A stretch of DNA of 64,000 nucleotides from Streptomyces sp. DH12. Its GTDB lineage: Bacteria; Actinomycetota; Actinomycetes; Streptomycetales; Streptomycetaceae. The stretch is taken from positions 1 through 64,000 of the forward strand of contig NZ_JAHWGT010000010.1 of NCBI RefSeq assembly GCF_020873895.1. Reading direction: 5' to 3'. The notes under the pieces are model-generated. The model was not told the origin of the DNA. It saw only the letters and a list, made by a program, of their open reading frames with translations, and did no database searches. A program made the position numbers and the translations under genes. Numbering within the stretch: the stretch's first letter is position 1; the number at the start of each line of letters is the position of its first letter. Of the stretch, positions 52,935 to 64,000 are shown piece by piece.

Positions 52935-55468
52935 CCGTCATGGCGTCGAACCCCGCCGGCGGCGGGGCGGCCCCGGTGCCCCCGGAGGACCTGGTCACGC
53001 TCACCATCGACGGGATCGAGACCTCCGTCCCCAAAGGGACGCTGGTCATCCGGGCCGCCGAGCAGGTCGGCATCGAGATCCCCCGGTTCTGCGACCACCC
53101 GCTCCTCGACCCGGCCGGCGCCTGCCGCCAGTGCATCGTCGAGGTCGAGGGCCAGCGCAAGCCGATGGCCTCCTGCACCATCACCTGCACCGACGGCATG
53201 GTCGTCAGGACGCAGCTCACCTCGCAGGTCGCCGAGAAGGCGCAGGTGGGCGTGATGGAGCTGCTGCTCATCAACCACCCCCTGGACTGCCCGGTCTGCG
53301 ACAAGGGCGGCGAGTGCCCCCTGCAGAATCAGGCCATGTCGCACGGGCAGGCGGAGTCCCGCTTCGAGGGCCGCAAGCGCACCTACGAGAAGCCCGTCCC
53401 GATCTCCACGCAGGTGCTGCTCGACCGCGAGCGGTGCGTGCTGTGCGCCCGCTGCACCCGGTTCTCCAACCAGGTCGCGGGCGACCCGATGATCGAGCTG
53501 ATCGAGCGCGGCGCCCTGCAGCAGGTCGGCACCGGCGAGGGCGACCCGTTCTCCTCGTACTTCTCCGGCAACACCATCCAGATCTGCCCCGTCGGCGCGC
53601 TGACCTCGGCGGCGTACCGCTTCCGCTCCCGCCCCTTCGACCTCGTCTCCAGCCCCTCCGTGTGCGAGCACTGCGCCGGGGGCTGCGCCACCCGCACCGA
53701 CCACCGGCGCGGGAAGGTCATGCGGCGGCTCGCCGCCAACGACCCCGAGGTCAACGAGGAGTGGCTGTGCGACAAGGGACGCTTCGCGTTCCGGTACGCG
53801 CAGGCCCGTGACCGCCTCGCCACGCCGCTCGTGCGGGGCGCCGACGGCGCGCTCGCCCCCGCGTCGTGGCCGGAGGCTCTGGAGGCGGCGGCGCGCGGCC
53901 TGGTCCGCGGCCGCACCGGCGTCCTCACCGGCGGCCGGCTGACGGTCGAGGACGCCTACGCGTACGCCAAGTTCGCCCGCGTCGCCCTCGACACCAACGA
54001 CATCGACTTCCGGGCGCGCGTGCACAGCAGCGAGGAGGCCGACTTCCTCGCCGCCCGCGTCGCCGGGCGGGGCCGCGACCTCGACGGCCGCGGGGTCACC
54101 CACGGCTCGCTGGAGCAGGCACCCGCGGTGCTCCTGGTGGGCGTGGAGGCCGAGGAGGAGGCGCCCGGCGTCTTCCTGCGGCTGCGCAAGGCGTGGCGCA
54201 AGCACGGGCAGCGCACCTACGCCCTCGCCCCGTACGCCACCCGCGGACTGCGGAAGGCGGGCGGCACGCTGCTGCCCGCCGCCCCCGGCACCGAGACGGA
54301 GTGGCTGGACGCGCTGGCCTCCGGCACCGGCCTGGACGGTCCGGGCGCCGCCGCCCTTGAGGCGCTGCGGGCACCGGGCGCCGTCATCGTCGTCGGCGAG
54401 CGGCTCGCGGGCGTCGCCGGCGCGCTGACCGCCGCCGTCCGGACCGCGAACGCCACCGGCGCCGAACTGGTGTGGATCCCGCGCCGGGCCGGCGAGCGCG
54501 GCGCGGTGTGGGCGGGCGCCGTCCCGTCACTGCTGCCCGGCGGGCGCCCCGCCACCGACCCCCGCGCCCGCGAGGAGACGGCGGCCGCCTGGGGCGTCGG
54601 CGAACTGCCGCACCGCTACGGCCGCGACACCGGACAGATCGTGGAGGCCGCGGCCGCCGGGGAGCTCGGCGCGCTGCTCGTCGCGGGCGTCGAGGTCGCC
54701 GACCTGCCCGACCCGGCACGCGCCCGGGAGGCGCTCGACGCGACGTTCGTGGTCTCGCTGGAGCTGCGCCCCGGCGAGGTCACCGAGCGGGCGGACGTGG
54801 TCCTGCCGGTCGCGGCCGTCGCGGAGAAGGCCGGCACCTTCCTCAACTGGGAGGGCCGCGTACGGATGTTCGAGGCCGCGCTGAAGCCCGAGCACCTCAC
54901 CCGCGCGCTGCCGCCGACCGACGCGCGCGTGCTGCACATGCTGGCCGACGCCATGGACGTGCCGTTCGGCCTGCCGGACGTGCGGGCCGTGCGCCGGGAG
55001 CTGGACCGGCTCGGCCCGTGGGACGGCGCCCCGGCGGGCGACCCCGCCGAGTCCGGGCGGCCGCTGCCCAGGGCCGGCGCGGGCGAGGCCGTCCTGGCCG
55101 GCCACCGGATGCTCCTCGACCTCGGCCGCCTCCAGGAGGGCGACGAGGCGCTGGCCGGCACCCGGCACGCCGCGCCCGCCCGTCTCTCGGCCGCCACGGC
55201 GCGGGAGACCGGCGTCGCGGACGGCGGACTGCTCGAGGTCACCGGCCCCGCCGGGGCGGTACGGCTGCCGCTGCGGGTGACCGACATGCCCGACCGGGTG
55301 GTGTGGCTGCCGCTGCGGTCCACGGGCGACGGCGTCCTGTCCGACCTGGGCGCGGCCCCCGGCACGCTCGTCCGCCTCGCCCCGGTCGCCGGCGCGCCGG
55401 CGCCCTCCTCCCCACCGGCGTCGACGGACTCGACGGACCCGACCGACTCGTCGGAGGTGCGCGCATGA
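52931..55468 (+). CDS. nuoG: NADH-quinone oxidoreductase subunit G
   Basis: An 845-residue 75-kDa-type subunit. N-terminal ferredoxin [2Fe-2S] ligands are in [15 protein letters not shown] and PMASC. The His-coordinated cluster is [17 protein letters not shown]; the next is [10 protein letters not shown] with [19 protein letters not shown] with [10 protein letters not shown] supplies the ligands of the extra cluster N7, which many complexes I lack. The C-terminal half is a molybdopterin-oxidoreductase-like domain without molybdenum, ending in a Ser/Asp/Pro-rich tail. Confidence 0.96.
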
Positions 55469-56841
55469 ACCCGGTCCTCCTCGCGGCCGAGGACCTCTCC
55501 GTGTTCGGCCGCGACCCCTGGTGGCTCGTGGTCGTCAAGGCGGTCTTCTGCTTCGCCTTCCTCATGGTGACCGTGCTGATCTCCATCGTCATGGAGCGCA
55601 AGGTCGTCGCCTGGATGCAGCGGCGCATCGGCCCCAACCGGCACGGCCCCTGGGGCCTCCTCCAGTCCCTCGCGGACGGCGTCAAGCTGATGCTCAAGGA
55701 GGACGTCGTCGTCAAGCGGGCGGACAAGGTCGTCTACGTCCTCGCCCCGGTCATCTCCGCCATCCCCGCCTTCATGGCCATCGCGGTGATCCCCTTCGGG
55801 CCGGCCGGCAACGAGGTGTCGATCTTCGGCCACCGCACCACGATGCAGCTGACGGACCTCCCGGTCGCGATGCTGTACATCCTCGCGGTCGCCTCGATCG
55901 GCATCTACGGCATCGTGCTCGCCGGCTGGTCCTCCGGCTCCACCTACCCCCTGCTGGGCGGGCTCCGGGCCTGCGCGCAGATGATCTCGTACGAGATCGC
56001 GATGGGCGCGGCCTTCGCCTCCGTCTTCCTCTACTCCGGTTCCATGTCCACCTCGACGATCGTCGAGGCGCAGGCGGACCGCTGGTTCGTGGTGCTGCTC
56101 CCGGTGTCGTTCCTCATCTACATGGTGACGATGGTCGGCGAGGTGAACCGGGCCCCGTTCGACATGCCGGAGTCCGAGGGCGACCTGGTCGGCGGCTTCA
56201 ACACCGAGTACAGCTCCATCAAGTTCGCGATGTTCATGCTGGCCGAGTACGTCAACATGGTCACCGTCTCGGTGGTCGCGGTCACCCTCTTCCTGGGCGG
56301 CTGGCGCGCCCCGTACCCGATCTCCGGATTCTGGGAGGGCGCGAACCACGGCTGGTGGCCGATGCTCTGGTTCGTCGGCAAGGTCGTGCTGCTGCTCTTC
56401 CTCTTCGTGTGGCTGCGCGGCACGCTGCCCCGCGTCCGCTACGACCAGCTGATGAAGCTCGGCTGGAAGGTCCTGATCCCCGTCTCGATCGTGTGGCTGA
56501 TGCTCGTCGCCACCGTCCGCGCCCTGCGCAACGAGAACGTCGCCTTCCAGTCGATCGTGCTGTACGTCGCCGGTGGCGTCCTCGCCGTGCTGCTGCTCTC
56601 CTTCGTCGCCGACATGTTCCGCGAACGCAGGGCCGCCGCGGCGGCGGAGGACGAGCAGGCCGAGCAGACGGACGGGGACGGCGGGTTCGACCCGATGGCG
56701 GGCGGGTTCCCGGTGCCGCCGCTGCCCGGTCAGACCCTGCCGCCGGTCCCGCGCCGACGGCCGCGCGGTGAGCGCGAGTTGATTGCCAGTGGCCCGAGGG
56801 ACACTGCGAGTGACGGAAAGGAGACGGACGGTGTCTACTGA
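55465..56841 (+). CDS. nuoH: NADH-quinone oxidoreductase subunit H
   Basis: A 458-residue membrane subunit with eight helices that links the quinone site to the proton pumps. Signatures are [32 protein letters not shown] and [20 protein letters not shown] with [19 protein letters not shown] cytoplasmic tail of about 70 residues rich in Glu, Asp, Gly and Pro extends past the usual end. The nuoI start lies inside its last four codons. Confidence 0.96.
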   Translation: MNPVLLAAEDLSVFGRDPWWLVVVKAVFCFAFLMVTVLISIVMERKVVAWMQRRIGPNRHGPWGLLQSLADGVKLMLKEDVVVKRADKVVYVLAPVISAIPAFMAIAVIPFGPAGNEVSIFGHRTTMQLTDLPVAMLYILAVASIGIYGIVLAGWSSGSTYPLLGGLRACAQMISYEIAMGAAFASVFLYSGSMSTSTIVEAQADRWFVVLLPVSFLIYMVTMVGEVNRAPFDMPESEGDLVGGFNTEYSSIKFAMFMLAEYVNMVTVSVVAVTLFLGGWRAPYPISGFWEGANHGWWPMLWFVGKVVLLLFLFVWLRGTLPRVRYDQLMKLGWKVLIPVSIVWLMLVATVRALRNENVAFQSIVLYVAGGVLAVLLLSFVADMFRERRAAAAAEDEQAEQTDGDGGFDPMAGGFPVPPLPGQTLPPVPRRRPRGERELIASGPRDTASDGKETDGVY

Positions 56842-57517
56842 GTCATCCCGGGGGGACACCCCACGGACCCCCTTCCAGAACCCGGTGGCCGGCTTCGGCG
56901 TGACCTTCAAGGCCATGTTCACGAAGCGGCTGACGGAGCAGTACCCGGAGGAGCCGAAGACGACGGCGCCCCGCTTCCACGGCCGGCACCAGCTCAACCG
57001 CCACCCGGACGGGCTGGAGAAGTGCGTCGGCTGCGAGCTGTGCGCCTGGGCCTGCCCCGCCGACGCCATCTACGTGGAGGGCGCGGACAACACCGACGAG
57101 GAGCGCTACTCGCCCGGCGAGCGGTACGGCCGCGTCTACCAGATCAACTACGCCCGCTGCATCCTGTGCGGCCTGTGCATCGAGGCGTGCCCGACCCGGG
57201 CGCTGACGATGACCAACGAGTTCGAGCTCGCCGACAGCTCCCGCGAGAACCTCATCTACACCAAGGAGCAGCTCCTGGCGGGCCTCGACGACAACATGGT
57301 CGACACGCCGCACGCCATCCACCCCGGGACGGACGAGCAGGACTACTACCGGGGCCTGGTCCACGGGGCCGCGCCGGGCACGGTCCGGCAGGTGGCGGTG
57401 AGCAAGGGCGAGGAGCCCGGGGAGGCCGCGGCGCCGGAGGGGACCGCGGCGCCGCAGGAGGCCGCGACGGACTTCGGCCCGACCGAGCCCGCGTCGGGGA
57501 AGGTGGTCGGGGCATGA
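56831..57517 (+). CDS. nuoI: NADH-quinone oxidoreductase subunit I
   Basis: A 228-residue ferredoxin-like subunit with two [4Fe-4S] clusters (N6a and N6b): [18 protein letters not shown] and [18 protein letters not shown]. The region [19 protein letters not shown] is typical. GTG 56831 follows AAAGGAG and overlaps nuoH by 11 bases. The C-terminal 50 residues are an Ala/Glu/Pro-rich extension. Confidence 0.95.
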   Translation: MSTESSRGDTPRTPFQNPVAGFGVTFKAMFTKRLTEQYPEEPKTTAPRFHGRHQLNRHPDGLEKCVGCELCAWACPADAIYVEGADNTDEERYSPGERYGRVYQINYARCILCGLCIEACPTRALTMTNEFELADSSRENLIYTKEQLLAGLDDNMVDTPHAIHPGTDEQDYYRGLVHGAAPGTVRQVAVSKGEEPGEAAAPEGTAAPQEAATDFGPTEPASGKVVGA

Positions 57518-58341
57518 CCGCGAGCACCCTGGCAGCCGCCTACACCACCTCGACCGGCGAGGCCGTGCAGTTCTGGCTGCTGGGCACGGTCGCGGTGGTC
57601 GGGGCGCTGTGCACCGTCCTGATGCGCAAGGCCGTGCACAGCGCCCTGTGCCTTGCGGGGACGATGGTGATCCTGGCCGTCTTCTACCTCGCCAACGGCG
57701 CGTACTTCCTGGGCGTCGTCCAGATCGTCGTCTACACCGGCGCGATCATGATGCTGTTCCTCTTCGTCGTGATGCTCGTCGGCGTGACCGCCGCCGACTC
57801 GCTGAAGGAGACCCTGAAGGGCCAGCGCTGGCTGGCCGCGCTGTGCGGGCTCGGCTTCGGCGCCCTGCTCGTCGCCGGCCTCGGCCGCGCCTCGCTGGAC
57901 ACGTTCAACGGCCTCGGCACGGCGAACGCCGCGGGGAACGTCGAGGGCCTGGCGGCGCTCATCTTCACCAAGTACGTCTTCGCCTTCGAGATCACCGGCG
58001 CGCTCCTCATCACCGCGACGGTCGGCGCGATGGTGCTCACCCACCGCGAGCGCACCGAACCCGCCCGCAGCCAGCGGGAGCTGGCCGAGCAGCGGGTGCG
58101 CGAGGGCAAGCAGCTCCCGCCGCTCCCCGCCCCCGGCGTGTACGCCCGGCACAACGCCGTGGACGTCCCCGGCCTCCTGCCCGACGGGACCCCGTCGGAG
58201 CTCACCGTCAGCCGCACGCTGCGCAACCGCGGCCAGGTCCGCGACGTGTCGCCGCAGGCGCTGGCGGACCTGCGGGCGCTGGAGCAGCGCGCCGAGGAGC
58301 GGCTGGGCCGCGACCGGGACGGAGAGGAGGCGGCCAAGTGA
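57514..58341 (+). CDS. nuoJ: NADH-quinone oxidoreductase subunit J
   Basis: A 275-residue membrane subunit with five helices: [60 protein letters not shown] (the pi-bulge helix), [19 protein letters not shown] and [20 protein letters not shown]. About 100 charged residues follow the last helix, an actinobacterial extension. Four-base overlaps with nuoI and nuoK. Confidence 0.95.
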   Translation: MTASTLAAAYTTSTGEAVQFWLLGTVAVVGALCTVLMRKAVHSALCLAGTMVILAVFYLANGAYFLGVVQIVVYTGAIMMLFLFVVMLVGVTAADSLKETLKGQRWLAALCGLGFGALLVAGLGRASLDTFNGLGTANAAGNVEGLAALIFTKYVFAFEITGALLITATVGAMVLTHRERTEPARSQRELAEQRVREGKQLPPLPAPGVYARHNAVDVPGLLPDGTPSELTVSRTLRNRGQVRDVSPQALADLRALEQRAEERLGRDRDGEEAAK

Positions 58342-58637
58342 ATCCCGTCAACTACCTCTATCTCGCCGCCGTGTTGTTCACCATCGGCGCCGCCGGCGTG
58401 CTGGTCCGGCGGAACGCGATCGTCGTGTTCATGTGCGTGGAGCTGATGCTCAACGCCTGCAACCTCACGCTGGTGGCGTTCTCCCGGCTCCACGGCAACC
58501 TGGACGGCCAGATCATCGCGTTCTTCACGATGGTCGTCGCCGCCGCGGAGGTCGTCGTGGGGCTCGCCATCATCGTGTCCCTGTTCCGGGCCCGCCACTC
58601 GGCCTCGGTCGACGACGCCAGCCTGATGAAGCTGTAA
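58338..58637 (+). CDS. nuoK: NADH-quinone oxidoreductase subunit K
   Basis: A 99-residue, three-helix membrane subunit. The two conserved glutamates of the proton path are in [16 protein letters not shown] and [19 protein letters not shown] 58338 overlaps the nuoJ stop. Length is standard. Confidence 0.95.
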   Translation: MNPVNYLYLAAVLFTIGAAGVLVRRNAIVVFMCVELMLNACNLTLVAFSRLHGNLDGQIIAFFTMVVAAAEVVVGLAIIVSLFRARHSASVDDASLMKL

Positions 58638-58652
58638 GGGGTCGCTGCAACC

Positions 58653-60596
58653 GTGGAAACAGAGAACCTGATCGCGCTGCTCGTCGCGGCGCCCCTGCTC
58701 GGAGCGGCCGTCCTGCTCTGCGGCGGCCGGCGGCTGGACCGGGCCGGGCACTGGCTCGGCACGCTGCTCGCCGCCGCCTCCTTCGCCGTCGGCGCGGTCC
58801 TCTTCGCCGACATGCTGGGCCGGGGCGCCGAGGAGCGCACCCTGCACCAGCGGCTGTTCAGCTGGGTGCCGGTCGAGGGCTTCCAGGCCGACATCGCCTT
58901 CCAGCTCGACCAGCTGTCGATGACGTTCGTCCTGCTGATCACCGGCGTGGGCACGCTGATCCACGTCTACTCCATCGGGTACATGGAGCACGACGAGCGG
59001 CGCCGCCGCTTCTTCGGCTACCTCAACCTCTTCCTCGCGGCGATGCTCCTCCTCGTCGTCGCCGACAACTACCTGCTGCTGTACTTCGGCTGGGAGGGCG
59101 TCGGTCTCGCGTCCTACCTGCTCATCGGGTTCTGGCAGCACAAGCCCTCCGCGGCCACGGCCGCGAAGAAGGCGTTCCTCGTCAACCGGGTCGGCGACAT
59201 CGGCCTCTCCGTGGCGATCATGCTGATGTTCACCACGTTCGGGACGTTCACCTTCGGGCCGGTGCTCGGCGCGACCGGCGGGGCGTCCGAGGGCATGCTG
59301 ACGGCGATCGGGCTGATGCTGCTCCTCGCCGCGTGCGGCAAGTCCGCGCAGGTACCGCTGCAGTCGTGGCTCGGTGACGCGATGGAGGGCCCGACCCCGG
59401 TGTCGGCGCTGATCCACGCGGCGACGATGGTGACCGCCGGCGTGTACCTGATCACCCGCTCCGGGGCGATCTTCAACGCCGCGCCGGACGCGCAGCTCGC
59501 GGTCGTGGTGGTCGGCGCGGTGACGCTCCTCTTCGGTGCGATCGTCGGTTGCGCGAAGGACGACATCAAGAAGGCCCTCGCGGGCTCGACGATGTCGCAG
59601 ATCGGGTACATGGTCCTCGCCGCCGGCCTCGGGCCGATCGGGTACGCCTTCGCGATCATGCACCTGGTGACGCACGGCTTCTTCAAGGCCGGGCTGTTCC
59701 TCGGCGCCGGATCGGTCATGCACGGCATGAACGACGAGGTCGACATGCGCAGGTACGGCGGGCTGCGGAAGTACATGCCCGTCACCTTCGTCACCTTCGG
59801 GCTCGGCTACCTGGCGATCATCGGTTTCCCGGGGCTGTCCGGCTTCTGGTCCAAGGACAAGATCATCGAGGCGGCCTTCGCGAAGGGCGGCACCGAGGGC
59901 TGGATCCTGGGCGCCGTCACGCTGCTGGGCGCCGGCATCACCGCGTACTACATGACCCGCGTGATGCTCATGACGTTCTTCGGCGAGAAGCGCTGGCAGC
60001 CCGCCCCCGACCCGGCCGCGGCCGACGTCGAGCCCGGCGCCGAGGCGGCCCCCGGGCGCATGCCGCACCCGCACGAGTCGCCGAAGTCCATGACGATCCC
60101 GATGATCCTGCTCGCCTTCGGGTCCGTCTTCGCCGGCGGGCTCTTCTCCCTCAACAGCGCCTTCGTGAACTGGCTCAAGCCGGTCACGGACTTCGACCAC
60201 GGGCACCCACCGGTCAGCGCCGCCGTCATCACCGCGTCGACCGTGGTCGTGCTGCTCGTCGGCGTCGGCATCGCCTACGCCCAGTACGGACGCAAGCCCG
60301 TGCCGGTGGCCGCGCCCCGCGGTTCGCTGCTCACCCGGGCGGCCCGCCGCGACCTCTTCCAGGACGACGTCAACCACGTGGTCCTGGTCCGCGGCGGCGA
60401 ACACCTCACCCGCTCGCTCGTCTACGTCGACCACACCCTCGTCGACGGTGTCGTCAACGGCACCGCCGCGGCGATGGGCGGTCTCTCCGGCCGGATGCGC
60501 CAACTGCAGAACGGCTTCGCCCGCTCCTACGCGGTCTCGATGTTCGGAGGTGCTGCGGTGCTGATCGCCGCGACCCTGTTGATGAGGGCGGTGTGA
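58653..60596 (+). CDS. nuoL: NADH-quinone oxidoreductase subunit L
   Basis: A 647-residue antiporter-like proton-pumping subunit at the distal end of the membrane arm. Signatures are YYMEH-like [40 protein letters not shown] (Glu of the pump), [20 protein letters not shown] and [15 protein letters not shown] with the Lys in [15 protein letters not shown]. The C-terminal lateral helix region and last transmembrane helix are present. GTG 58653 starts 16 bases after nuoK. Confidence 0.95.
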   Translation: METENLIALLVAAPLLGAAVLLCGGRRLDRAGHWLGTLLAAASFAVGAVLFADMLGRGAEERTLHQRLFSWVPVEGFQADIAFQLDQLSMTFVLLITGVGTLIHVYSIGYMEHDERRRRFFGYLNLFLAAMLLLVVADNYLLLYFGWEGVGLASYLLIGFWQHKPSAATAAKKAFLVNRVGDIGLSVAIMLMFTTFGTFTFGPVLGATGGASEGMLTAIGLMLLLAACGKSAQVPLQSWLGDAMEGPTPVSALIHAATMVTAGVYLITRSGAIFNAAPDAQLAVVVVGAVTLLFGAIVGCAKDDIKKALAGSTMSQIGYMVLAAGLGPIGYAFAIMHLVTHGFFKAGLFLGAGSVMHGMNDEVDMRRYGGLRKYMPVTFVTFGLGYLAIIGFPGLSGFWSKDKIIEAAFAKGGTEGWILGAVTLLGAGITAYYMTRVMLMTFFGEKRWQPAPDPAAADVEPGAEAAPGRMPHPHESPKSMTIPMILLAFGSVFAGGLFSLNSAFVNWLKPVTDFDHGHPPVSAAVITASTVVVLLVGVGIAYAQYGRKPVPVAAPRGSLLTRAARRDLFQDDVNHVVLVRGGEHLTRSLVYVDHTLVDGVVNGTAAAMGGLSGRMRQLQNGFARSYAVSMFGGAAVLIAATLLMRAV

Positions 60597-62182
60597 GCGC
60601 GATGTCCGGGACGTCCTTCCCCCTCCTCACCGCGACGGCGCTGCTGCCGGCGGCCGGCGCGATCGTCACCGCCGCCGTCCCCGCGGCCCGCCGCACGGCG
60701 GCCAAGTGGCTGGCGCTGCTCTTCTCGCTCGCCACGCTCGCCCTCGCGGTGGCCGTCATGGTGCGCTTCGACCCGGGCGGAGCCCGGTACCAGCTCACCG
60801 AGTCGCACGCCTGGATCAGCGACTTCGGCGTCCGCTACGAGCTGGGCGTGGACGGCATCGGGGTCGCCCTGATCGCCCTCACCGCCCTGCTGATCCCCTT
60901 CGTCATCCTCGCCGGATGGCACGACGCCGACCCCGAGGAGACCGGCTCCAAGCGGTGGCGCCCCACCCAGGGCTTCTTCGCGCTGATCCTCATGGTCGAG
61001 GCGATGGTGATCCTCTCCTTCGAGGCCACCGACGTCTTCCTCTTCTACGTCCTCTTCGAGGCCATGCTCATCCCGATGTACTTCCTCATCGGCGGCTTCG
61101 GGGACCGGGCCCACGCCGGGACCGACGACCGGGCGGCGGCCCAGCGGTCGTACGCGGCGGTGAAGTTCCTGCTGTACAACCTCGCCGGCGGGCTGGTCAT
61201 GCTGGCCGCGGTGATCGGGCTGTACGTCGTCGCGGGCAGCTTCTCCCTCACCGAGATCGCCGCGGCGCGCGCGAGCGGCGAGCTGTCCATGGCGACCGAC
61301 ACCGAGCGGCTGCTCTTCCTCGGCTTCTTCCTCGCCTTCGCGGTGAAGGCGCCGCTGTGGCCGCTGCACACCTGGCTGCCGAACGCCATGGGCGAGGCCA
61401 CGGCACCCGTCGCGGTGCTCATCACGGCCGTCGTCGACAAGGTCGGCACGTTCGCGATGCTCCGCTTCTGCCTGGGCCTCTTCCCCGAGGCGTCGAAGTG
61501 GGCCACCCCGGTGATCATCGCGCTGGCGCTGGTCAGCATCGTCTACGGGGCGCTGCTCGCGGTCGGCCAGCGCGACATCAAGCGCCTGATCGCGTACGCG
61601 TCGATCTCCCACTTCGGCTTCATCGTCCTCGGCATCTTCGCGATGACCAGCCAGGGCCAGAGCGGCGCCACGCTCTACATGGTCAACCACGGCATCTCGA
61701 CGGCCGCGCTGATGCTGGTCGCCGGGTTCCTCATCTCCCGCCGCGGTTCGCGGCTCATCGCCGACTACGGCGGGGTGCAGAAGGTCGCGCCGGTCCTCGC
61801 CGGCACGTTCCTCGTCGGCGGGCTCGCCACGCTGTCGCTGCCCGGCCTGGCGCCGTTCGTCAGCGAGTTCCTGGTGCTGGTCGGCACGTTCGCCCGGTAC
61901 CCGGTCGCGGGCGTCGTCGCCACCACCGGCATCGTGCTGGCCGCGCTCTACACGCTGGTGCTCTACCAGCGGACGATGACGGGGCCGGTCAAGGAGGAGG
62001 TCCGGGCCATGCCCGACCTGCGGCCGCGCGAGCTGGCCGTGGCGGCCCCGCTGATCGCGCTGCTGCTCGTCCTCGGCGTCTACCCGAAGCCGCTCACCGA
62101 CATCGTCAACCCGGCGGTGCGGCACACCATGTCCGACGTCCAGCAGAAGGACCCCCGGCCCGACGTGGAGGCGGCCAAGTGA
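60593..62182 (+). CDS. nuoM: NADH-quinone oxidoreductase subunit M
   Basis: A 529-residue antiporter-like subunit with 14 helices. The pump glutamate lies in [20 protein letters not shown], and [20 protein letters not shown] and [20 protein letters not shown] are the other signatures. I prefer GTG 60593, which overlaps the nuoL stop; an ATG three codons later is possible. Confidence 0.94.
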   Translation: MSAMSGTSFPLLTATALLPAAGAIVTAAVPAARRTAAKWLALLFSLATLALAVAVMVRFDPGGARYQLTESHAWISDFGVRYELGVDGIGVALIALTALLIPFVILAGWHDADPEETGSKRWRPTQGFFALILMVEAMVILSFEATDVFLFYVLFEAMLIPMYFLIGGFGDRAHAGTDDRAAAQRSYAAVKFLLYNLAGGLVMLAAVIGLYVVAGSFSLTEIAAARASGELSMATDTERLLFLGFFLAFAVKAPLWPLHTWLPNAMGEATAPVAVLITAVVDKVGTFAMLRFCLGLFPEASKWATPVIIALALVSIVYGALLAVGQRDIKRLIAYASISHFGFIVLGIFAMTSQGQSGATLYMVNHGISTAALMLVAGFLISRRGSRLIADYGGVQKVAPVLAGTFLVGGLATLSLPGLAPFVSEFLVLVGTFARYPVAGVVATTGIVLAALYTLVLYQRTMTGPVKEEVRAMPDLRPRELAVAAPLIALLLVLGVYPKPLTDIVNPAVRHTMSDVQQKDPRPDVEAAK

Positions 62183-63831
62183 GCACTACGGACTTCCACA
62201 CCCTGTGGACGACGGCGGCCACCGAACCGCTCGGCCGGATCCCCGCGCCGGAGATCGAGTACGGGCAGCTCGCCCCGGTCCTCATCGTGGTCGGCGCGGC
62301 GGTCCTCGGCATCCTCGTCGAGGCCGTCGTCCCGCGCCGGGCGCGCTACCACGCGCAGCTGTTCCTCAGCGCGGTGGCGCTCGCCGGCGCGTTCGCCGCG
62401 GTGATCGGCCTCGCCGTCACGGGCCACGCCACGACCAAGGCGCAGATCTCCGCCATGGGCGCCATCGCGGTCGACGGCCCCGCCCTGTTCCTCCAGGGGA
62501 CGATCCTGCTGACCTCGCTCGTCGCGGTCTTCACCTTCGCCGAGCGGCGCCTCGACCCGGCCCGGCACGGCCACCGCGTCGACTCCTTCGCCGCCGAGGC
62601 GGCCGCCGTCCCGGGCAGCGAGCACGAGAAGGCCGCGGTCAGGGCGGGGTTCACCACCACCGAGGTGTTCCCGCTGGTGATGTTCGCCGTCGCGGGCATG
62701 CTCGTCTTCCCCGCCGCCAACGACCTGCTGACGCTCTTCATCGCGCTGGAGGTCTTCTCGCTGCCGCTGTACCTGCTCTGCGCCGTCGCCCGCCGCAAGC
62801 GGCTGATGTCGCAGGAGGCCGCGGTCAAGTACTTCCTGCTCGGCTCCTTCGCCTCCGCGTTCCTGCTCTTCGGCATCGCGCTGCTCTACGGCTACGCGGG
62901 CTCCGTCTCGTACGCCCGGATCGCGGACGTCGTGGACGGCGCGGTCGGCACGGTCGACCCGGCGCTCGCCGCGACGATGAGCAACGACGTCCTGCTGCTC
63001 ATCGGCTTCGCGCTGGTGCTGATGGGCCTGCTGTTCAAGGTGGGCGCGGTGCCGTTCCACATGTGGACGCCCGACGTCTACCAGGGCGCGCCCACGCCGG
63101 TGACCGGCTTCATGGCGGCGGCCACCAAGGTCGCGGCGTTCGGCGCGATGCTGCGGCTGCTGTACGTGGTCCTGCCGGGGCTGCGCTGGGACTGGCGGCC
63201 CGTCATGTGGGGCGTCGCCATCGTCACCATGCTCGCCGGCGCGGTCGTCGCCATCACCCAGACCGACATCAAGCGGCTGCTCGCCTACTCGTCGATCGCG
63301 CACGCCGGGTTCATCCTCGCGGGCGTCATCGCCGCGACGCCGTCGGGCATCTCGTCCACGCTGTTCTACCTGGCGGCGTACTCGTTCGTGACGGTCGGCG
63401 CGTTCGCGGTGGTCACGCTGGTGCGGGACGCGGGCGGCGAGGCCACGCACCTGTCGAAGTGGGCCGGCCTGGGGCGGCGGTCGCCGCTGGTGGCGGCGGT
63501 CTTCGCGGTGTTCCTGCTGGCCTTCGCCGGGATCCCGCTGACGTCGGGCTTCTCGGGCAAGTTCGCCGTGTTCAAGGCGGCCGCCGAGGGCGGCGCGGGC
63601 GCCCTGGTGGTGGTCGGCGTGATCGCCTCGGCCATCGCCGCGTTCTTCTACATCCGGGTCATCGTGCTGATGTTCTTCAGCGAACCGCACCCGGAGGGGC
63701 CGACCGTCGCGGTGCCCTCGCCGCTGACCATGACGGCCATCGCCGTGGGCGTCGCCGTGACGCTCGTCCTCGGCGTGGCCCCGCAGTACTTCCTGGACCT
63801 CGCCGGACAGGCGGGGGTGTTCGTCCGCTAG
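62179..63831 (+). CDS. nuoN: NADH-quinone oxidoreductase subunit N
   Basis: A 550-residue antiporter-like subunit and last gene of the operon. It has LLTLFIALEVFSLPLYLLCA with the pump glutamate, KVGAVPFHMWTPDVYQGAPT, KRLLAYSSIAHAGFILAGVI and LAFAGIPLTSGFSGKFAVFK. GTG 62179 overlaps the nuoM stop. A strong hairpin follows 26 bases after the stop. Confidence 0.95.
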   Translation: MSTTDFHTLWTTAATEPLGRIPAPEIEYGQLAPVLIVVGAAVLGILVEAVVPRRARYHAQLFLSAVALAGAFAAVIGLAVTGHATTKAQISAMGAIAVDGPALFLQGTILLTSLVAVFTFAERRLDPARHGHRVDSFAAEAAAVPGSEHEKAAVRAGFTTTEVFPLVMFAVAGMLVFPAANDLLTLFIALEVFSLPLYLLCAVARRKRLMSQEAAVKYFLLGSFASAFLLFGIALLYGYAGSVSYARIADVVDGAVGTVDPALAATMSNDVLLLIGFALVLMGLLFKVGAVPFHMWTPDVYQGAPTPVTGFMAAATKVAAFGAMLRLLYVVLPGLRWDWRPVMWGVAIVTMLAGAVVAITQTDIKRLLAYSSIAHAGFILAGVIAATPSGISSTLFYLAAYSFVTVGAFAVVTLVRDAGGEATHLSKWAGLGRRSPLVAAVFAVFLLAFAGIPLTSGFSGKFAVFKAAAEGGAGALVVVGVIASAIAAFFYIRVIVLMFFSEPHPEGPTVAVPSPLTMTAIAVGVAVTLVLGVAPQYFLDLAGQAGVFVR

Positions 63832-63857
63832 CGGCGGCGGGCGACCCGGCGCGCGGA

Positions 63858-63901
63858 GGCGGCCGGGCGGGACGCGCGGTGACGCGCCCCGCCCGGCCGC
63901 C
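63858..63901. terminator. nuo operon terminator
   Basis: A perfect 14-base stem (63858-63871 with 63888-63901), whose 16-base loop can itself form a CGCG hairpin. It lies between nuoN and the convergent partial gene and can serve both. Confidence 0.75.
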
Positions 63902-63908
63902 GCCGTGT

Positions 63909-64000
63909 TCAGTCCTGCCCGGCGCAGCTCACGTCGGGGTTCCACTCGTGGAACATGCCCTTGGGGTTGGGCTTGTGCAGCCACACGTGCAGGTCGTAGT
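63909..64000 (-). CDS. C-terminal end of a gene cut by the window edge
   Basis: Thirty codons on the minus strand, reading YDLHVWLHKPNPKGMFHEWN then PDVSCAGQD and a TGA at 63909. Codon use is typical of the genome. A single late Cys and the aromatic YDLHVWL phrase recall ends of secreted actinobacterial proteins, but too little is visible to name a family. Confidence 0.6.
   Translation of the reverse strand, partial: YDLHVWLHKPNPKGMFHEWNPDVSCAGQD

Overview
The window is chromosomal DNA of a high-GC actinomycete, almost certainly a Streptomyces. The evidence is very GC-rich third codon positions, frequent GTG starts, ATGA/GTGA gene overlaps, a futalosine-type menaquinone pathway, a complete 14-gene complex I operon and Streptomyces-typical families (DUF4229, GlxA-type AraC regulators, paired nSTAND/solute-binding genes). 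From memory, the order resembles the S. coelicolor SCO4490 to SCO4575 core, with accessory DNA inserted and some core genes absent.

Layout. 1-5480: a minus-strand block with a solute-binding protein, its paired P-loop ATPase, an isopenicillin-N-synthase-like oxygenase and a small membrane protein. 5722-12399: menaquinone genes mqnL, an uncharacterised coupled gene, mqnP, then mqnM and mqnE, with a rhomboid protease, a 52-residue protein and an AsnC/Lrp regulator between them. 12642-18924: UdgX-type uracil-DNA glycosylase, GNAT, DUF4229, a Cys-containing leader peptide before a TcyP/DctA-type symporter, and a TetR regulator with its likely operator before a FadD-type ligase.

18925-32790 is an accessory island. 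It holds a secreted FG-GAP/DNRLRE protein, divergent from a 2364-residue secreted Rhs/YD-repeat protein that ends in a HINT domain and an RNase-A-like toxin, followed by a one-base-overlapping CdiI-like immunity gene. Behind it lie an integrase and excisionase plus decayed fragments of at least one further integrase and probably of a replication gene, that is, the wreck of one or more integrative elements.

32800-45879 returns to core genes: a DUF1992 protein, cold-shock protein, mqnA, a lipoprotein esterase, mqnC, a catalytically stripped amidohydrolase-like protein, menG, a large proline/glycine-rich membrane protein, GNAT, a geranylgeranyl reductase (probable menaquinone side-chain reductase), a GlxA-like regulator and an imine-reductase-like enzyme. 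46107-46955 is an NlpC/P60 cell-wall hydrolase. 47676-63831 is nuoABCDEFGHIJKLMN, preceded by a promoter and a near-consensus Rex operator and closed by a strong terminator. A partial minus-strand gene runs off the right edge.

How the genes work together: MqnA, MqnE, MqnC, MqnP, MqnL/MqnM, MenG and the reductase make and tailor menaquinone, the quinone that complex I reduces, so one neighbourhood holds most of the quinone supply and its main reductase. MqnB, MqnD and the polyprenyl diphosphate synthase are not in the window. Several mqn/men genes have a -10 box 6-7 bases before the start codon, which suggests leaderless transcripts. All family names come from reading the proteins by eye; no database search was run.
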